A DNA stretch of 64,000 bases. It comes from Hymenoscyphus infarciens. Its lineage: Eukaryota > Ascomycota > Leotiomycetes > Helotiales > Helotiaceae. Under the pieces are notes generated by a model. That model worked only from the letters and a program-made list of their open reading frames with translations. It was not told the DNA's origin and did no database searches. Shown one piece after another: positions 37,828 through 50,579 of the stretch (position 1 is its first letter; each line of letters opens with the position of its first letter). The DNA lies in contig LLCB01000092.1 in assembly GCA_001414345.1 (NCBI GenBank), forward strand, positions 124,001-188,000. Direction: 5' to 3'. A program made the translations under genes and the position numbers.

Positions 37828-39882
37828 CTTAATACAAATATTTGCCAGAAAGAAAATTTTCTTCTCCTAAGTGGTTAGCTATCTGAACCTAATATCCAAG
37901 TCGTGAAAACTTCAGAGAAAGTTCATCTTTCTTTCTTTCACAGTTTCACTAGTTGCGTGTTATGTTTGAGGTTCTGAGGCGTTTAAAATCGTCTCTCCTT
38001 GGTACTTGAATCTTTCCTTTTGAGATATCAACTCACCTCATACCTCTTTGGGGGAGGCAACATTAACAGTAGGATAATGATTCATCTGGGCCTGGGCCCT
38101 TGTATGGAGATCTTACTTGGTACCCTCGTGATAAACAAACATCAGCAGACGGGTAGGAAAGGTTGGAGTTGTTTGTATTTCTTATTTAAGTAAGCAATTC
38201 TAACATTTAGTTTCCTGAGCAAGAATTATCAAGCAGTATATATGATAGAAAGCTAGTGTTTAACTTTTGATATTACGCGACGGCGATGTTAGGGGAACAA
38301 CCCCAGCGTTTATAGTAGTATCTCTGAGCTAGAAAGGGGGCTTTAACAAGAACTTTAATACTGGCACATTAGTAAATCATCCAAAAGACGCCAGCAGTCT
38401 TGAAAGAAGCACAAGACACAAGGTGGACTGTGAACAAGCCTTTTTGTGGAAATGAAAACTTAAATCAGGGAATACCAAGAATTCTACCTTAATAGCGAGA
38501 GTGGAAATGAAGAGATCATAAGTTGCTTCTATAAATTTAGGGAAAGCTGCTGGCTTTCCCAAGGGTATAGGTAGGGAGTTTTACAAGTTTCGGTCATTAA
38601 TCTTGGGCCTCGTTCTTAGGAGAGCCGGGGAGGGACTAAACCACTCCACACCAATCCCCGCAAACAGTTTTGACGCCCCCAAGCTTGACAAGAGAAGTTT
38701 GGAAAAAGAAAGCAACGGAAGGTAAAACCAAGCCTTTAAGGTAAGGGGTCCCATGACGACTGACTTTCAAATGAACCTGTGGATATCTCGTAACAAAACA
38801 CCACTTAATAAAACCCCACGAGGAATGCCAAAAAACCCGCAAAAGAAAGCAAGTTTCCTCCCATGAAAAACTAAAAATGTGACCATAAAGTACCACAGTA
38901 CATGAAGTACTTCATGCATGCAAGGAGAGAAAAAGAAGAAAAAGAAGAAAAAGACATTTGGAATTCCAACCCGCCTCCCCTCCGAGCGAGTACGAGCTAG
39001 GATCAAAGGAAAGACACCAAAGCGGAATGGAATCCAGGTCGTTAAGTTGTCATGTCAACCCTCGACGTCTCGGTCGGGTTACACGCGATCTAGAAGGAGT
39101 TAAGTTTGTTTGTTTCCTAGCTTTGAGTTATATTATTACAGCTTTCTATTTTCTTCTGGAACTGGAGTGGAAGCCCCACCTGTTGCACCCAGAATTAATG
39201 GATGTCGAGCAAGGTGGGGCCCCACATTTTCGATTTTCAAAGTGCTCGTACACCATTTTTGGCGACGGAAGGTTGTCGCCCCGTTGCCCGAATGTTGTTT
39301 TTTCTAGGGGGGCTGTGGTCATGAACGGGTGGTCCCTTGCATTTATGGAGAATCTAACCCAGGGTGGAATATTGATCGAAGGTTGGGTTGTGAGAGAAGG
39401 GATCCATCACGTGTATTTGTGCAACTTATCATGTACTTAAAGTTGGTAAGGTTGGTAAGGTTTATGCATGAAAGGAATTATGTTGATTGGCCAACCTTAA
39501 TAACCGAGATTTGGGAGGAACCCTGGAGGTCAACGGTCCTTCTTTCCCCCGTCCTGTACGGAGTATTGCAATCTAAGACCTTGAATATACGACGTACACA
39601 CCACCACCAAACTTGTACCTCCCCTCCCGTGCGAGAGATTGCAGGACCGCGGACGACCAAAGAAACGAAAAAGGACGAGACCAAGGCCCATTACCACATA
39701 CCGCCGAGTCTTCTACCCCAGATTCTGCATCATTCCTTGATCGAAGGACGGGAGGGTGCTCACATCGTCAGTACCGAGATAGAAGACGGCAGTTTCGAGA
39801 GAGAAGAGAGAGAAGATTAGCCTCGGACGTGAATAGTGACACGACGAGCGGAGAAAAGACAGCAAGCCACCCTGGAATACAA

Positions 39883-39912
39883 TACCAGTACCAGTACCAG
39901 TACCAGTACCCC
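39883..39912 (+). repeat. (TACCAG)n hexanucleotide repeat
   Basis: Five exact TACCAG units and a partial sixth in the probable 5' leader of the SRPBCC gene, about 160 bp before its start codon. Confidence 0.85.
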
Positions 39913-40074
39913 GGATTTTCACTGCACCGGTACTTCCTCCCACGGAACGGCACAGACAGACGAGGTGTGACTCCACGATATCGATCGATATTCGAGGCCG
40001 ATATTGACAACGAACGCCATACGCCATACACGCACACGAGATTACGAAATTACGAACCTACCCAACTTCAAACC

Positions 40075-40870
40075 ATGGCCTCCCCCACTGCCGAAGCTGC
40101 TGCTGCTGTGGCTGGTTCCAACACCGCTGAATCTTCCATCCCTGCTCAACCCATTGCAGTACCAACTCATGGCCCGGGTGGTTCATTCACCGTCCTTGCT
40201 GTGACGGGGATAGCTGCACAGGATCCTCTTGCGGTGATGAATCTCGTAAGGGACGTGGATGGCTGGCCTCGCTGGAACAGCTTCTGCCCGCATGGAAAAA
40301 TCACCTCTCGTGATGACAAGGTGCAATCGGTCCCCGGAGTGGAATCCTGGTTGAAAGTAGGGGACAAGGTCAAATTCGATGTCCACATGTCAGGTGATGG
40401 ACTTAACCCGGAGAAGAAAAGGAGTCGGGAGCAGGAAGTTGAGGTGACGTTTGTGGAGGAGATTGTGGGCGGTGAAAAAGAGGATGGGACGGTGGTTGGA
40501 CCCGAGGTTTGGAGGAGTGAGTATCAGAGAGAGGATGCTAGGAAAGGTAAGAAGGGATGGAGAATTGCGTGGAAGAGTCACGGATTCAGTCACTGGCAAA
40601 TGCATAGCGAGAGGGTCATGGAATTTTACGAGGATGGGCAAGGAGGCACCGAGTACTTGTGTTGGGAGACGTGAGTACTGCCTCTCTTCTGCAACAATTT
40701 TGTCTTCCGCGAGGAGAGATGCTGATCGTAGTGTGTGCATTAGATTTGGCGGCCTCCTCGGACCCGTCGTCCGAAGAACAGTGGGCAAGCAACTTATCGA
40801 CAGATTCGGAGATTACGCTAGTGACGTGAGAAGATTCTTTGAATCACCTCCACCAGCATCTACTCGATGA
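40075..40870 (+). CDS. SRPBCC / START-like (polyketide cyclase-dehydrase fold) protein
   Basis: Two exons, 40075-40670 and 40744-40870, giving 240 residues. The 73-bp intron has GTGAGT and TTAG borders and joins ...YLCWET to FGGLLGPVVRR in frame. An Ala/Thr/Pro-rich N-terminus of about 40 residues precedes a domain starting GSFTVLAVTGIAAQDPLAVMNLVRDVDGWPRWN. This strand-helix-helix opening with the W-RWN signature is typical of SRPBCC ligand-binding proteins; the C-terminal helix (FGGLL...DRFGDYASDVRRFFE) closes the cavity. Such proteins bind hydrophobic ligands, but the ligand cannot be guessed here. The ATG at 40075 (ACCATGG context) is preferred; the frame is open 154 codons upstream but that sequence is repetitive and Arg-rich. 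It is convergent with xlnR. Confidence 0.82.
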
Positions 40871-41565
40871 GGGGTTGTCTAAAGGCTAACATTGTTACCC
40901 CATCCTAGATGAGTTTAATGAAGGCACTTTACGTTCTCGGGGCCCATTTGAGCGTTACTCTTCGCTCAAGTACGTCTACGTTCATCATAGAATATGATGT
41001 CTCGATTGGGTTTGTACAGCATTTGTAGAAAAGAATAAACCAGGGGACTATTTTCCCCAGTCCCACCTTGAAGATGAACTGACTCGAATGCATCACCTCG
41101 CAAAATCTTCAGACATCTCATGATCTTTAATCCCTTTTAATCTTATGTAAATTTCCCGGATCCTCCAGAGACCGTAGTTAAACAATAGACAATAGTAAAT
41201 AAAATAGTAGAAAAAACTTTATCAAGGTATTCCCAACCCCATCCCATCCCATCCCCGCCCCAAAAAATCGTATGTTCAATCCCCACCAGAGGAAGAAGAC
41301 AAAAAAACAACTATATACAGCCCCGCATAAAAGATCCACACCATTTTTGAACTACCATTGCTACCGGATATCATCCCAAAGAAGAATAAAAACGTGATCC
41401 CCCACCCTATGTGTCATGAAATTCGTCAAAATGGAACACCCCAAAAGTCCCACCCCCATTACCAAGCGCCTTGCATATTGGTCGATCCCATACCCACGCC
41501 AAAAGACTTGTTCATTTCTTCATTGTCCCTTCCCAAAAATGCGTCGCGAATTCGAAGTGCCTTTC
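40871..41565. other. Convergent intergenic 3' flanks
   Basis: Space between the convergent SRPBCC and xlnR genes. It is AT-richer around 41170-41340, with a CCCATCCCATCC repeat near 41236, and no gene is seen. Confidence 0.5.
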
Positions 41566-44562
41566 TCAAAGGGCCAACCCAGTTCCATCGCCCGTCCATC
41601 GATACAGAGCAAGCACTTCTCGCCTCCTCAATTGTTGTTCGCCAAAGTCCTCTGGAACACGTCCTCGAACTTGAGCAAGTGCAGAACGCATGACTTTGCG
41701 GAAGTTACGTTGATATTCTGTATTCAGGGTAACAACGCAAGCTTCATGAGCACGTACTATCGTTTCACAGGCCTTGACGACGCTGGGAGATGCTTCTACC
41801 TGTTATGGAAATCAATATCTGTGACACGCGAGAAGGAAAAAAAAGGGAAAGCAAAACTTACTTGTAGCTTATCGGCAATCAGCAAAAGTAGAAAGCTTCC
41901 CTGTAACAGGTACACGCCAAAGAAGAAAGGCATGAATTCGAGACCTGGATCATACTCGAGTATGTTGTTGATTGCTTCCGCGGCGCTCACTGCATGGCCA
42001 GTGGCATTGATGAAGCTTTGCGAGGAGATCCAGAGGTCGTTGTCGTCAAGAAGGGATATTGGATCCCATTTTCCTGTGAGAAGAATGTGAAGTACATGCA
42101 TAACATGTGTTCCGTAAGCAACTACAATACGAGTTTGGATTTCGGCCTCAGAAACATGTGCCGAGGAAGCGGTGTGAACTGAGTGGACGGAAGGAGTCCC
42201 GACATCGTTATGATCGGATTGCATCGTCGTCGAGATACCTTCCATGTTCATGTTATCAGTCTGCTCCTCTGATGGAGAACCGAGTTGGCGAGTTTCAAAA
42301 TCTTTGAGACTTTGACCGTAGGCGTCGAGTTGTCGAGCAATTTCGCTGGCGTAGTCGTCCCATTCTTGGGCGGATCGAAAGCCGACACCGAACCGGGGGT
42401 GGTTTTTGGCGTGATAGAGATCGACGATCTCTCCGAGGATCGTCATGAGGGGTAGGAAATATCCGAATATGCTATGTCCCGTACACTCAAAGTTAGGTCC
42501 TCTCCTTCTAATCCGTGGTGTACCACTCGGGGAAGTAATATGAATGCTTGAATCACCAGTGTAGAATTCTCCAGCCTGCCACAACGTGTCGTCCATTGGC
42601 TGGAGAAGGCCGTCGCACTCAATATCCAACAGGAAGAGAGGTCTGTTGTAACAGAGTGCTAGGTGCCTGTCCACTGTGTATACCAGCCACCATATCCTTC
42701 TCCTTTCCTCGCGTTCCTCCTCAGTCACCATTCCCACGGTGTTTGGGGTGTGCTCATCCGCTTCTCCATCTGCATCAACATCTTCAGCACCATCGCCTCC
42801 ATGTTGTGAGGACGCTTCTGGGTTTGTGGGTAATTCTCTACCGAGTTTCAACTCTCGGGCCAAAGACCAAGCGGCGTTCCACCATCTCAAGCTGGCACCC
42901 TTGTATTCGCTTGCGGATACGACAGTTGCAAGGTGGATGTAGGTCACTACATCATCCAATGTACCAGCGGCACCAAAGGCACTAGTATCTCCATTCAACC
43001 CATCAGACTCGACAGAGCCTGGCATTGCCACACCCAGACCACCCAAAGCAACACCATTGACAACAGTGTTGGAGAAGTTTGGCGAAGAGTCTCCAGTAGA
43101 TGGACCGTGGATCAATGGCTTAAGTAGGCCAACTGTGAGCTCGAGTAGTCGTTGGCAGATACGCCCACGTGATGATGGAGGGGCCGTCAGGAAAGCAGCA
43201 TCACTAGTTTGGGCCACAACCCACAACATGCTTGCTAGCAAAGCTGGGGTACATTGTCTGGGTTTGGTGGGGTGAAGAATAGAGTGCTTTCGGAAGACAT
43301 AACCGAGAACGTATGGGGACGTGGGGTGCATCAAGGCCGATGATGAGCTTGCAAAGTACAGGTCTAAGAGATCACATGCCAGGGATAAAGGGATGATGTT
43401 CCCCAGATGTGGGATGAGGGGTTCCAGGACGGGGTAGCGGAGGGTGGTGCTGTAGTTTTGCGTCACGTGTTGCTGATATTGTGTAGAAGGGGACGGCAGA
43501 GACATCCAACCTCCTGGTGATGCCGCATCTGATCCCATAGGGAACCCGGGCAGAGGGCTATCGCCTAAACGAAAGGGGCCCGGAGTATTTCCCGGATAAT
43601 GAGTCGGGCTTTGGGTTTGAATGGCATAGGGGAGATCGGTGTAACCGGGTAAAGAACCTTGCCCGGCACTGAAATTCTGATGGCCACCATTGCCATTCAT
43701 CATGTGGGAGTTGAGTCCACCAGAGTGGTATCCACGCATGCTAGAATAGCCGTTCATATTCAGGGACGCGGGGCTTTCGATTTGATCCGCTTCTGCGCGA
43801 CTTGACATGTGAGGCTGATGTCCATTTGGAATTTCTGCGAGGCTCTCGAGACTACCAGCACGCAGCCTTCCCTTGAGAGTTTCTCGCACAGTTCCGTTGT
43901 CAAGACCAGTGGTGTTGAGACTGAGGGATCTTTGTGCTTGCGGTCTCTTGAATTCGTTGTTGCTCTCATTGGTGGCAGAGCCGCCGCTCTCATTCCGAGA
44001 TTCTGTTGGTGATCGCTCATCAGACGATTGTCCAGGAGGTGACTTTTGTCCATTGGCGGCGGCTGCTGCTGCTTGTTGTGCGAGGTCTTTGCGGGATGCC
44101 TTTCCTCTCTTCTTTCGTTCCCGAATGTATTCACAACCTAATCCAAACTCTGCAATATATTAGCAGCCACTTACAAAGTTTTCGTGGAAAACGGGAATAC
44201 TTGCCAACGCAGTGAGCGCACGGCGCTTGCCCATCACATTTTGTTCGAAGCTGATTGCACTGATCGCAAGCTCGGCTGATTCTCCTTCTAATCGGTCCGG
44301 AGGCACTATTGCCATTTGACCTGCCATTGGTGGGACCCGGTCCATAAGGATGTTGACGGTGCTTGGAATTGTGACCTCGGTGTACCTGATTTTGGTGAAC
44401 GTCGACGTGCTGTTGAAGTTGCTGGAGTGCGTATTGCGAACCGTGTGCAAGAGTGTCTAAGCCGGAATGCATGTGACTGGAAGGAACATGGCCACCGGAC
44501 ATCATGCCGCTCGACGGCAAGGTGTTGTAGGCCGAGAAACGGTGGAGAGGGTTAGAAAGCAT
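41566..44562 (-). CDS. xlnR: Xylanolytic/cellulolytic transcriptional activator XlnR (Xyr1)
   Basis: Three exons, complement of 44205-44562, 41862-44149 and 41566-41799, giving 959 residues, the family's usual length. The Zn(II)2Cys6 cluster uses Cys99, 102, 109, 115, 118 and 125 within [21 protein letters not shown], which is almost invariant in XlnR/Xyr1. Intron 1 (55 bp, 44150-44204) has a GC donor (GCAAGT) and splits the cluster between the fifth and sixth Cys. Intron 2 (62 bp, 41800-41861) is GT-AG. A central fungal-specific regulatory domain follows ([28 protein letters not shown]). The C-terminus keeps [21 protein letters not shown] and the end [15 protein letters not shown], characteristic of this regulator. 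In relatives it activates xylanase, cellulase and xylose-catabolism genes when xylose or xylan is present and is repressed through CreA. Confidence 0.97.
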
Positions 44563-47500
44563 ATTGGATGTCTTGTCTGATACAATCTTTCTTTGTTGAA
44601 GTTGGATGACCAGCGTGAGGTGGGGGGAGGTGGTGTTATTAAAGAAGTGCGAATGAGTCGAGTCTTAGCTAGCCTTGTGAAAAGACGTGCCGTCGGAGCA
44701 TCTATAAAAGATCTGCTTCACGAAGTCCGGGGTAATGCTCTTGCCCTTGCTGATAGCTCCTTGTCTCCTTGATCATCAGCAGGGCCCTTTGTGAGAGGCA
44801 AAGTGTGGAGAGCAGCAAAAGGTCGGAATTGAGGATGGCGCCACAGGTGACAAGGCAATCAATTCAAATGGCGGGGTTTGCAATATGGAATCTGCATTGA
44901 CGAGGAAAAAAGAGGGCATGCTCTGGTGTTTATTGCACTCGAATGTGGAGAGGAGGGAAGCAGGGGGGGTGAGCTAACTGCCCAGCGTGGCTTGGTGGTA
45001 ACTTAATAACATCGTCTGGCATGCGAGGTGAGCACTGGGTTGGCAATTGGACAAGGACGTGGGTACTCTCGGTATGGCGATTTAGGGCCATTTCCTCATC
45101 CTTGGCGAAGGTTGGGTTGACAAAATGACTAGGTTGGGGAACGATCCATGGAGACGAGGGGAAGGGGGGAGGGATGTAGCGAGGAAGCGCTGGTGACTGG
45201 AGTTTGGCGAGCTGGTGGGTGAGCGAGCGAGTCCACGGCGGGTTGCCTCCGAGAAGATGTTTCTCGGCCGTACTATTTCCGGATTAGGAGACAGTTCCAG
45301 TCTGAACCAGTATCAGGCATCGCAGGAGCAGAAGCAGAAGCAGAAGCCGAAGCAGAAGCCAGCAAAGATCTCACTTCTTCCTACTTGCTTGCATTGGTAA
45401 CTCTACCGAACCCCGGCAGCACAGCGCGTTAGATGGTCGACTGCGCGCGCCAGGATGAATGGATGAATGAGAGAAGAGCACGCTTTCGCCTGTTGGAAGG
45501 GGGTCGGGCAGCGCCAAACCCGACCAGGACTTTCGCTCGTTGGCCATGGTGAGGGAGGGCTGGGAGAGCCGTGGGAGCTCCCGTGTGGTGTATATCAAAG
45601 GTGTTGTTTCTGACAGACTCCTCGAGACCTCCACTACATTGCACTTGTGCAGCAGTCTCTTCGGTGATGGGACTGTTATGAGTATCGACTTCCATCCCGA
45701 TGGACACCTACCGTCCAATCACTCACCTGTTTTCCGACCCTGGAGGTTGAGCATGGCAGTGAGTGGCAGTGGCAGTGGCAGTGGATGCGCCGGTCGTGAT
45801 GCATCACAGACTGGCTTGAATGGCGGGAGGCTCGCTGCCGGTGCCTTCCAGGTGTGGTGTGTGGTGTGTGGATGTGAGTGTGAGTGTGAGTGTGAGTGTG
45901 AGTGTGAATGTGGACATTGAGGGAGGAAAGCGTCCACCTAGCCCCTTTTAGGAAGTTCTCTAGGGATTAGGGGTTGTCCTGCTCTCGGATCGGCTAGGCT
46001 CTCTCGGGCAGTATTGAGAGTGGCCCTTCGTGGTGTGAAAGTCGATAAGCTTGTCTTCTGCCTTGATTTGCTTGATTTGCTTTACCAAGTCAGAAGTTGC
46101 TTATCTTGTTCCGTTATATGGTTGTGTTGTGCTGACTGACTTCCAGGTCTGTGTCGCTTCAGAGCCGCTCTTCGCTGGTCACTGAGCAGTCAAACCCACA
46201 GGCCCTTTCTTCGATTGGAAGCCTCTCTTGCGCAACCGAGCCGAAGCCTTTCTCCCCCCCCGCGAACTTCGAGCCCTCCCCCGTCCCCTCCCCCAGGAAA
46301 TCCATCTTCCGCGCTAGCAATGCCTGGCATCTGTCACATCGGGCCACCGGCATTCCCCCAAATGCAACGGTCAACGTACCTGATACGCCAACGGAGATAC
46401 AACCTGGACTCCTGGACTCCTGGACTCGAAATGAATGTCCTGGACTCCTGGGATCTGTCCGTCCAATTCATTTTGATATTCGCCGCCCACTCAAGCAAGC
46501 AAATATCGAGTGCGAAAGAGAGAGTAACATGTAGCCTTACAAGCACGCTTGTGATGGTGTTACAAGGTAAAACTAACCCCTTTCCACATCGTTAGTCCGC
46601 GGGGCAGTGCGCCACTCCAGTTCCAGTTCTTCACCCCATCTTCGGGGGAAGTCACGTCGAGTCGAAAACAAGTGCCAGTCGTCGACTGGGACAATTCTTG
46701 CGCCAATCACAGCATTGGCAGCCTTTTTTGCGAGGAGTGTCCTCCGTCATCTCAATCTCAATCTTCGTTGTTATAAGAACTCCATTGATCCTTCTTCTTA
46801 ATTGCTTCCTCTCCTCCGGAGGATGATGAGTGTCACAATTGCAACCACAGCGCTGTTGCTCAACATCAGCTCGCTCTGCCGCAGGCTGGCTGGGGCAGGC
46901 CGCAACACTTGTGTCGTGCATGTATGTCCATCCAAAAGAAAAAGAAACCTGAAAATCTCCCTCGATTCTGGGGCTCTGGAGCAATTGCGTTGTCAAGGTT
47001 GTCCCCCCGCGCCACAGCTCTCGATGGAGTCCGAAGTAAACGGTCCGATCTTCCCATTGTGCTTGCGACCCAATCACGACCTTGCCGAACGACGAGCACC
47101 CTCCCTCCTAATGGTGAACACTTGTTTCCTCGACCACTGTCAGGCGCCCAGAATCCATATACTAGCCATCATGATACGAAATACTGCATTAATTTCTTAG
47201 GGTTGTGGCAATCCTGCGCGGGGTGCACGAGAGATGAAAAAAGTGTAGTGCTGTTACTCAAATTACCCCGGATCCTTCTTTTCCATGGCTCCTTTCTCCG
47301 TAACGCTCCGCTGCAATATCATGCCCATCTAAGAACGTGGAGATAAAAAAGCACTATACAGGTGCAGTAGTGGAATGTGGAGGTCGGGTGTGCCCTTGCC
47401 AGGAACCGCAACGACCTGATCGAAGCAGTTGCATCTTCGAGAAAGACGTCGAGGAGATCATCGTGGAACGCCGAAACGGCCATGATGGTTGGCAATGGTT

Positions 47501-50500
47501 GCATCACACACCATTTCGCGGGGAAACAGGGGATCCGTCAGGTGGCAGGGCAAATCCTTTAGGGCGAGGTTGTCAACGGCAATGATCGCTAGTAGGCATT
47601 TCGGCCCCCCTTCTAGTGACCATTCATGCACCTCTCGTAACCCAAAAGGATATCTCAATATGGAGCCGGGTGCCGCCACGATGTTCTGCTTCTGAATCTG
47701 ATGCCCGAAGGCCAATTTGAGACTATAACTGGCGTTCCTGGAATTTAAACGTGCATGTTTTCTCATGTTGGGGTCGAATCAAATCCAAGACCTTCTGACA
47801 GGCATTCCCCAGGAACCACTATAGTATATGAACGGGGGGGACCCTATCGCTCCTGGGACGACCAAGATGGGGTAAGTCATGGAGAAACGCTCCCGACCTC
47901 CCGTACGTTTGGTGACTGCAGAGCCTCGTTAGACGACGAGCGTATTCAGGTCATCAGATATGATGAACAACCTCCTGTCAGATCCGAGAAAAGTCGAATC
48001 AGAAGCCCTTTGCACACAAAGGATACTTCGGGGGAACGGCATGACGGATGGATAGATTGTTTGCAATCTCGGTCGAGGCGAAAAGGAAGTCGTTGTGATA
48101 TTCGAAATTGATAGCCGTCTCCTGGATCGCGGGGAATCCTGCCCAGTATCGGACCTCCCTGGGGAAGCTCCAGGTGGGACGAAATTTCCATGTTTTGGAT
48201 ATGGGGCATTATTCGTAGAAGTATGGTGCGAGGAAGTACCGCAGCTGCATAGACGCCAAATAACTGCATCCCATCTTTAACGGCTTCCATTTAACATGTG
48301 TCTTGCCACGCCGAAGAGAGTTTTGAGTGCAGTACCACTCATTGAGGGGATTCAATGAGGCTGCCTAGGTTATCGTGCGACACATGCGAATGCCATATGC
48401 ACTGTTAACACATGGAAGAAGTGGCTAGCTAGAGAGCTGAATGCACTCAAAGAGAACCCGCAGTGTTCTGCAGGTGGGCTGCATTTGCGAAGAACATGCC
48501 ACAACCTTCCATAAATATGCGCTAACATGTGATTGATACAGCCTCCTTCCCTTTCCGGTGAACTGTCGATTCCTGGGGGTTGTGTGTAATCGTTCTCAGT
48601 CAAAAACCTAGCGATACCCGTCTCGTTGCATCAAGGTCTCTACCCATATCCTTCCTGCTTCAGCACTTGCATCTCACAATGCTGCACTTTCCATACTTGT
48701 ACTGGATAATATCCGCCCTCTGGACATGCTTGAGACTTTGCAAGCTGCCTCTCCAACACCATGCCCTCCGCTTGCGCCACCAGATACAGTTATGTGGTCC
48801 CAAATAGGCAAGCTTCCGAGTAGGTCCCGCTGTAAGTGCCGAGGGCACGATTTCATGTTCCGCTGCGGCGCGTTACACCCCTCCCCATATGACATATGAT
48901 GAGAGCACTAGCAATCGGCCCCGCCATACGCCAGCTTCAACGCCGATGTCGAGCTTCCTTTAGACTCGCGCTTTTGTGCCTTGACGATACTTGCTACTTA
49001 GTATATACACAACATGCCGAATCCAGTCACCACCAGTACGCTGTGCCACGCTAAGCTGAACAAATAGGAACAGGAACAGGAGCACGTGGAAGCGTTCAGA
49101 TACGACCCCAGAATGCTCAGCTCGGTTAGCGATGGACGCCTTAACGAAAAAAGATTCTGCACGATGCTAATAATGGGGACAAAAACAGACCGTCATGCCA
49201 GTAAACGACGAGTCCTGAAATCTCGTCCACTGGTGGGGTGACGTGACTTGACAGGTCATCAGAAGAGCCCCTCCACCAAATCCCAGGCAGCTGTATCTCT
49301 CTCCTACTCTCCTATCTATCAAGAAGCAGGATTCAAGGGATGAAAATTGGGCTGGGGTTGGGGAGGAGCAGAATGTGGTTTTATTGAATATTAATTTGAA
49401 TTTGATTGGGAGGCGAACCTGTTGTGCTCGAGGAGCTTGACCACGCGAGCATCTGATGATCTTTCATGGAAAACTGGAATTCTAAAATGAGAAATTGAAA
49501 AGATGTGCACTGCACGAGGCCCGACTCCAGATGAACAAGATATTGACTGGTACGTGCTACGTACAGCAGCTCTGTGATAATGCACTCTTGGAAGGCAAGC
49601 AAGTTGTACGGGGTAGGGAGGTATCGCCGCTAGCAAAGCACCAGACTTTATCTCCAGTCCCATCCACGTCTTCATCCCACCGCCACTCGGCAGCCGGGTT
49701 TGAAGCTATCTTGACAAGCATTCTTCTTACGAGGAGAGACCCGCGATGAACATAGGTAGCATATGCAGCCAACACCCAACGCCCAACACTGTCAAACTAG
49801 TGTCTCTCGTATGCAACGAACAATCCATGGTCAACCATCCCAACACAACCAACCCAACACAACCCATAAAAATAGATTGATAAATTGTGTCTGTCAGAGT
49901 CTGACAATAGTCTTACAGTACGCGCCAACAAAAGAATCGCCGCCACCCAATGGCATGATAGATAAGAATAAAACTGGTAAGTAAGAACTTTGAAATGTGT
50001 CGCTGCTGATGGTGGATCGCGATTCGATAGTCGCGTTGGAAGATTTCACACACGGAGGCCAAAATGAGGCCGCCTGCAGTTGTTCCCGCCGACTCGCGTC
50101 CTTAGACTAACCAGGGAGAGATCACGTGCATATGGTCTCTTAGGCACGTGATCTTTCTTAATTCTAATTCGTCCTTGATTCGCAATTTTCCTATTCCCCC
50201 ACAGTGAACTTGAGATTTCTGTACCTGGTTAGCGTTTCGCCAGATAGTAAACGTTAACGTCTTGTGAGGGTCCAATCGAAAGCTTCGGAAACTCCGGATT
50301 CCCGTAGTCGTCATCTATTTTTTTTTCAACGAGCCTCTCTATCAATGAGAAGACTTGAATCCCCATAAGTCCGAAGAGCTGCAGAAAATTATAGTTTCAA
50401 TGACCTGTATGTGGGGTGAGATCCCTTTACTTCGAATTGGTAAGCCGTGCTTGGTGGAGTGTATTAATAATCCAGAAAAACGTAGATATACTTTGCTCCT

Positions 50501-50579
50501 CTCGGTTCCCGTTCGATTGCTTTACTAGTACTGCTTGCTTTCTTTCCCTACCTCGGTACTTTGGACAGATCTTTTCATT
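44563..50579. other. 6-kb stretch without a supported gene, upstream of xlnR
   Basis: Normal base composition, not RIP-like. Many ORFs of 60-145 codons overlap on both strands; none has a known domain, signal peptide or convincing intron chain. Low-complexity parts include AGCAGA(A/G) units at about 45327-45361, GGCAGT units at about 45755-45785, (GTGTGA)n at about 45873-45908, and GGACTCCT units near 46408-46455. The first several hundred bases are the xlnR promoter; a GTGGGG matching the CreA consensus SYGGRG lies near 44620. Confidence 0.45.

Larger units (their letters stand above)
35548..40074. other. 4.5-kb gene-free stretch with short tandem repeats
   Basis: No ORF here carries a recognisable domain. 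Notable small repeats are: a poly-A/poly-G junction near 35884-35904; GTTGACT units at about 37674-37712; 9-bp CATGATGAA units at about 37777-37826; and GAAAAA units at about 38928-38955. The last 450 bp are open in the frame of the downstream SRPBCC gene but look like leader, and contain six TACCAG units at 39883-39912. Confidence 0.5.

Noticed and set aside
39613..40074. 154-codon N-terminal extension of the SRPBCC protein
   Set aside because: It reads through a TACCAG repeat and Arg-rich low complexity. The ATG at 40075 has a better context and is followed by the conserved domain.
46151..47346. Overlapping ORFs of 127-145 codons as possible small genes upstream of xlnR
   Set aside because: Frames on both strands are equally open, no domain or splice chain is visible, and the translations look random.
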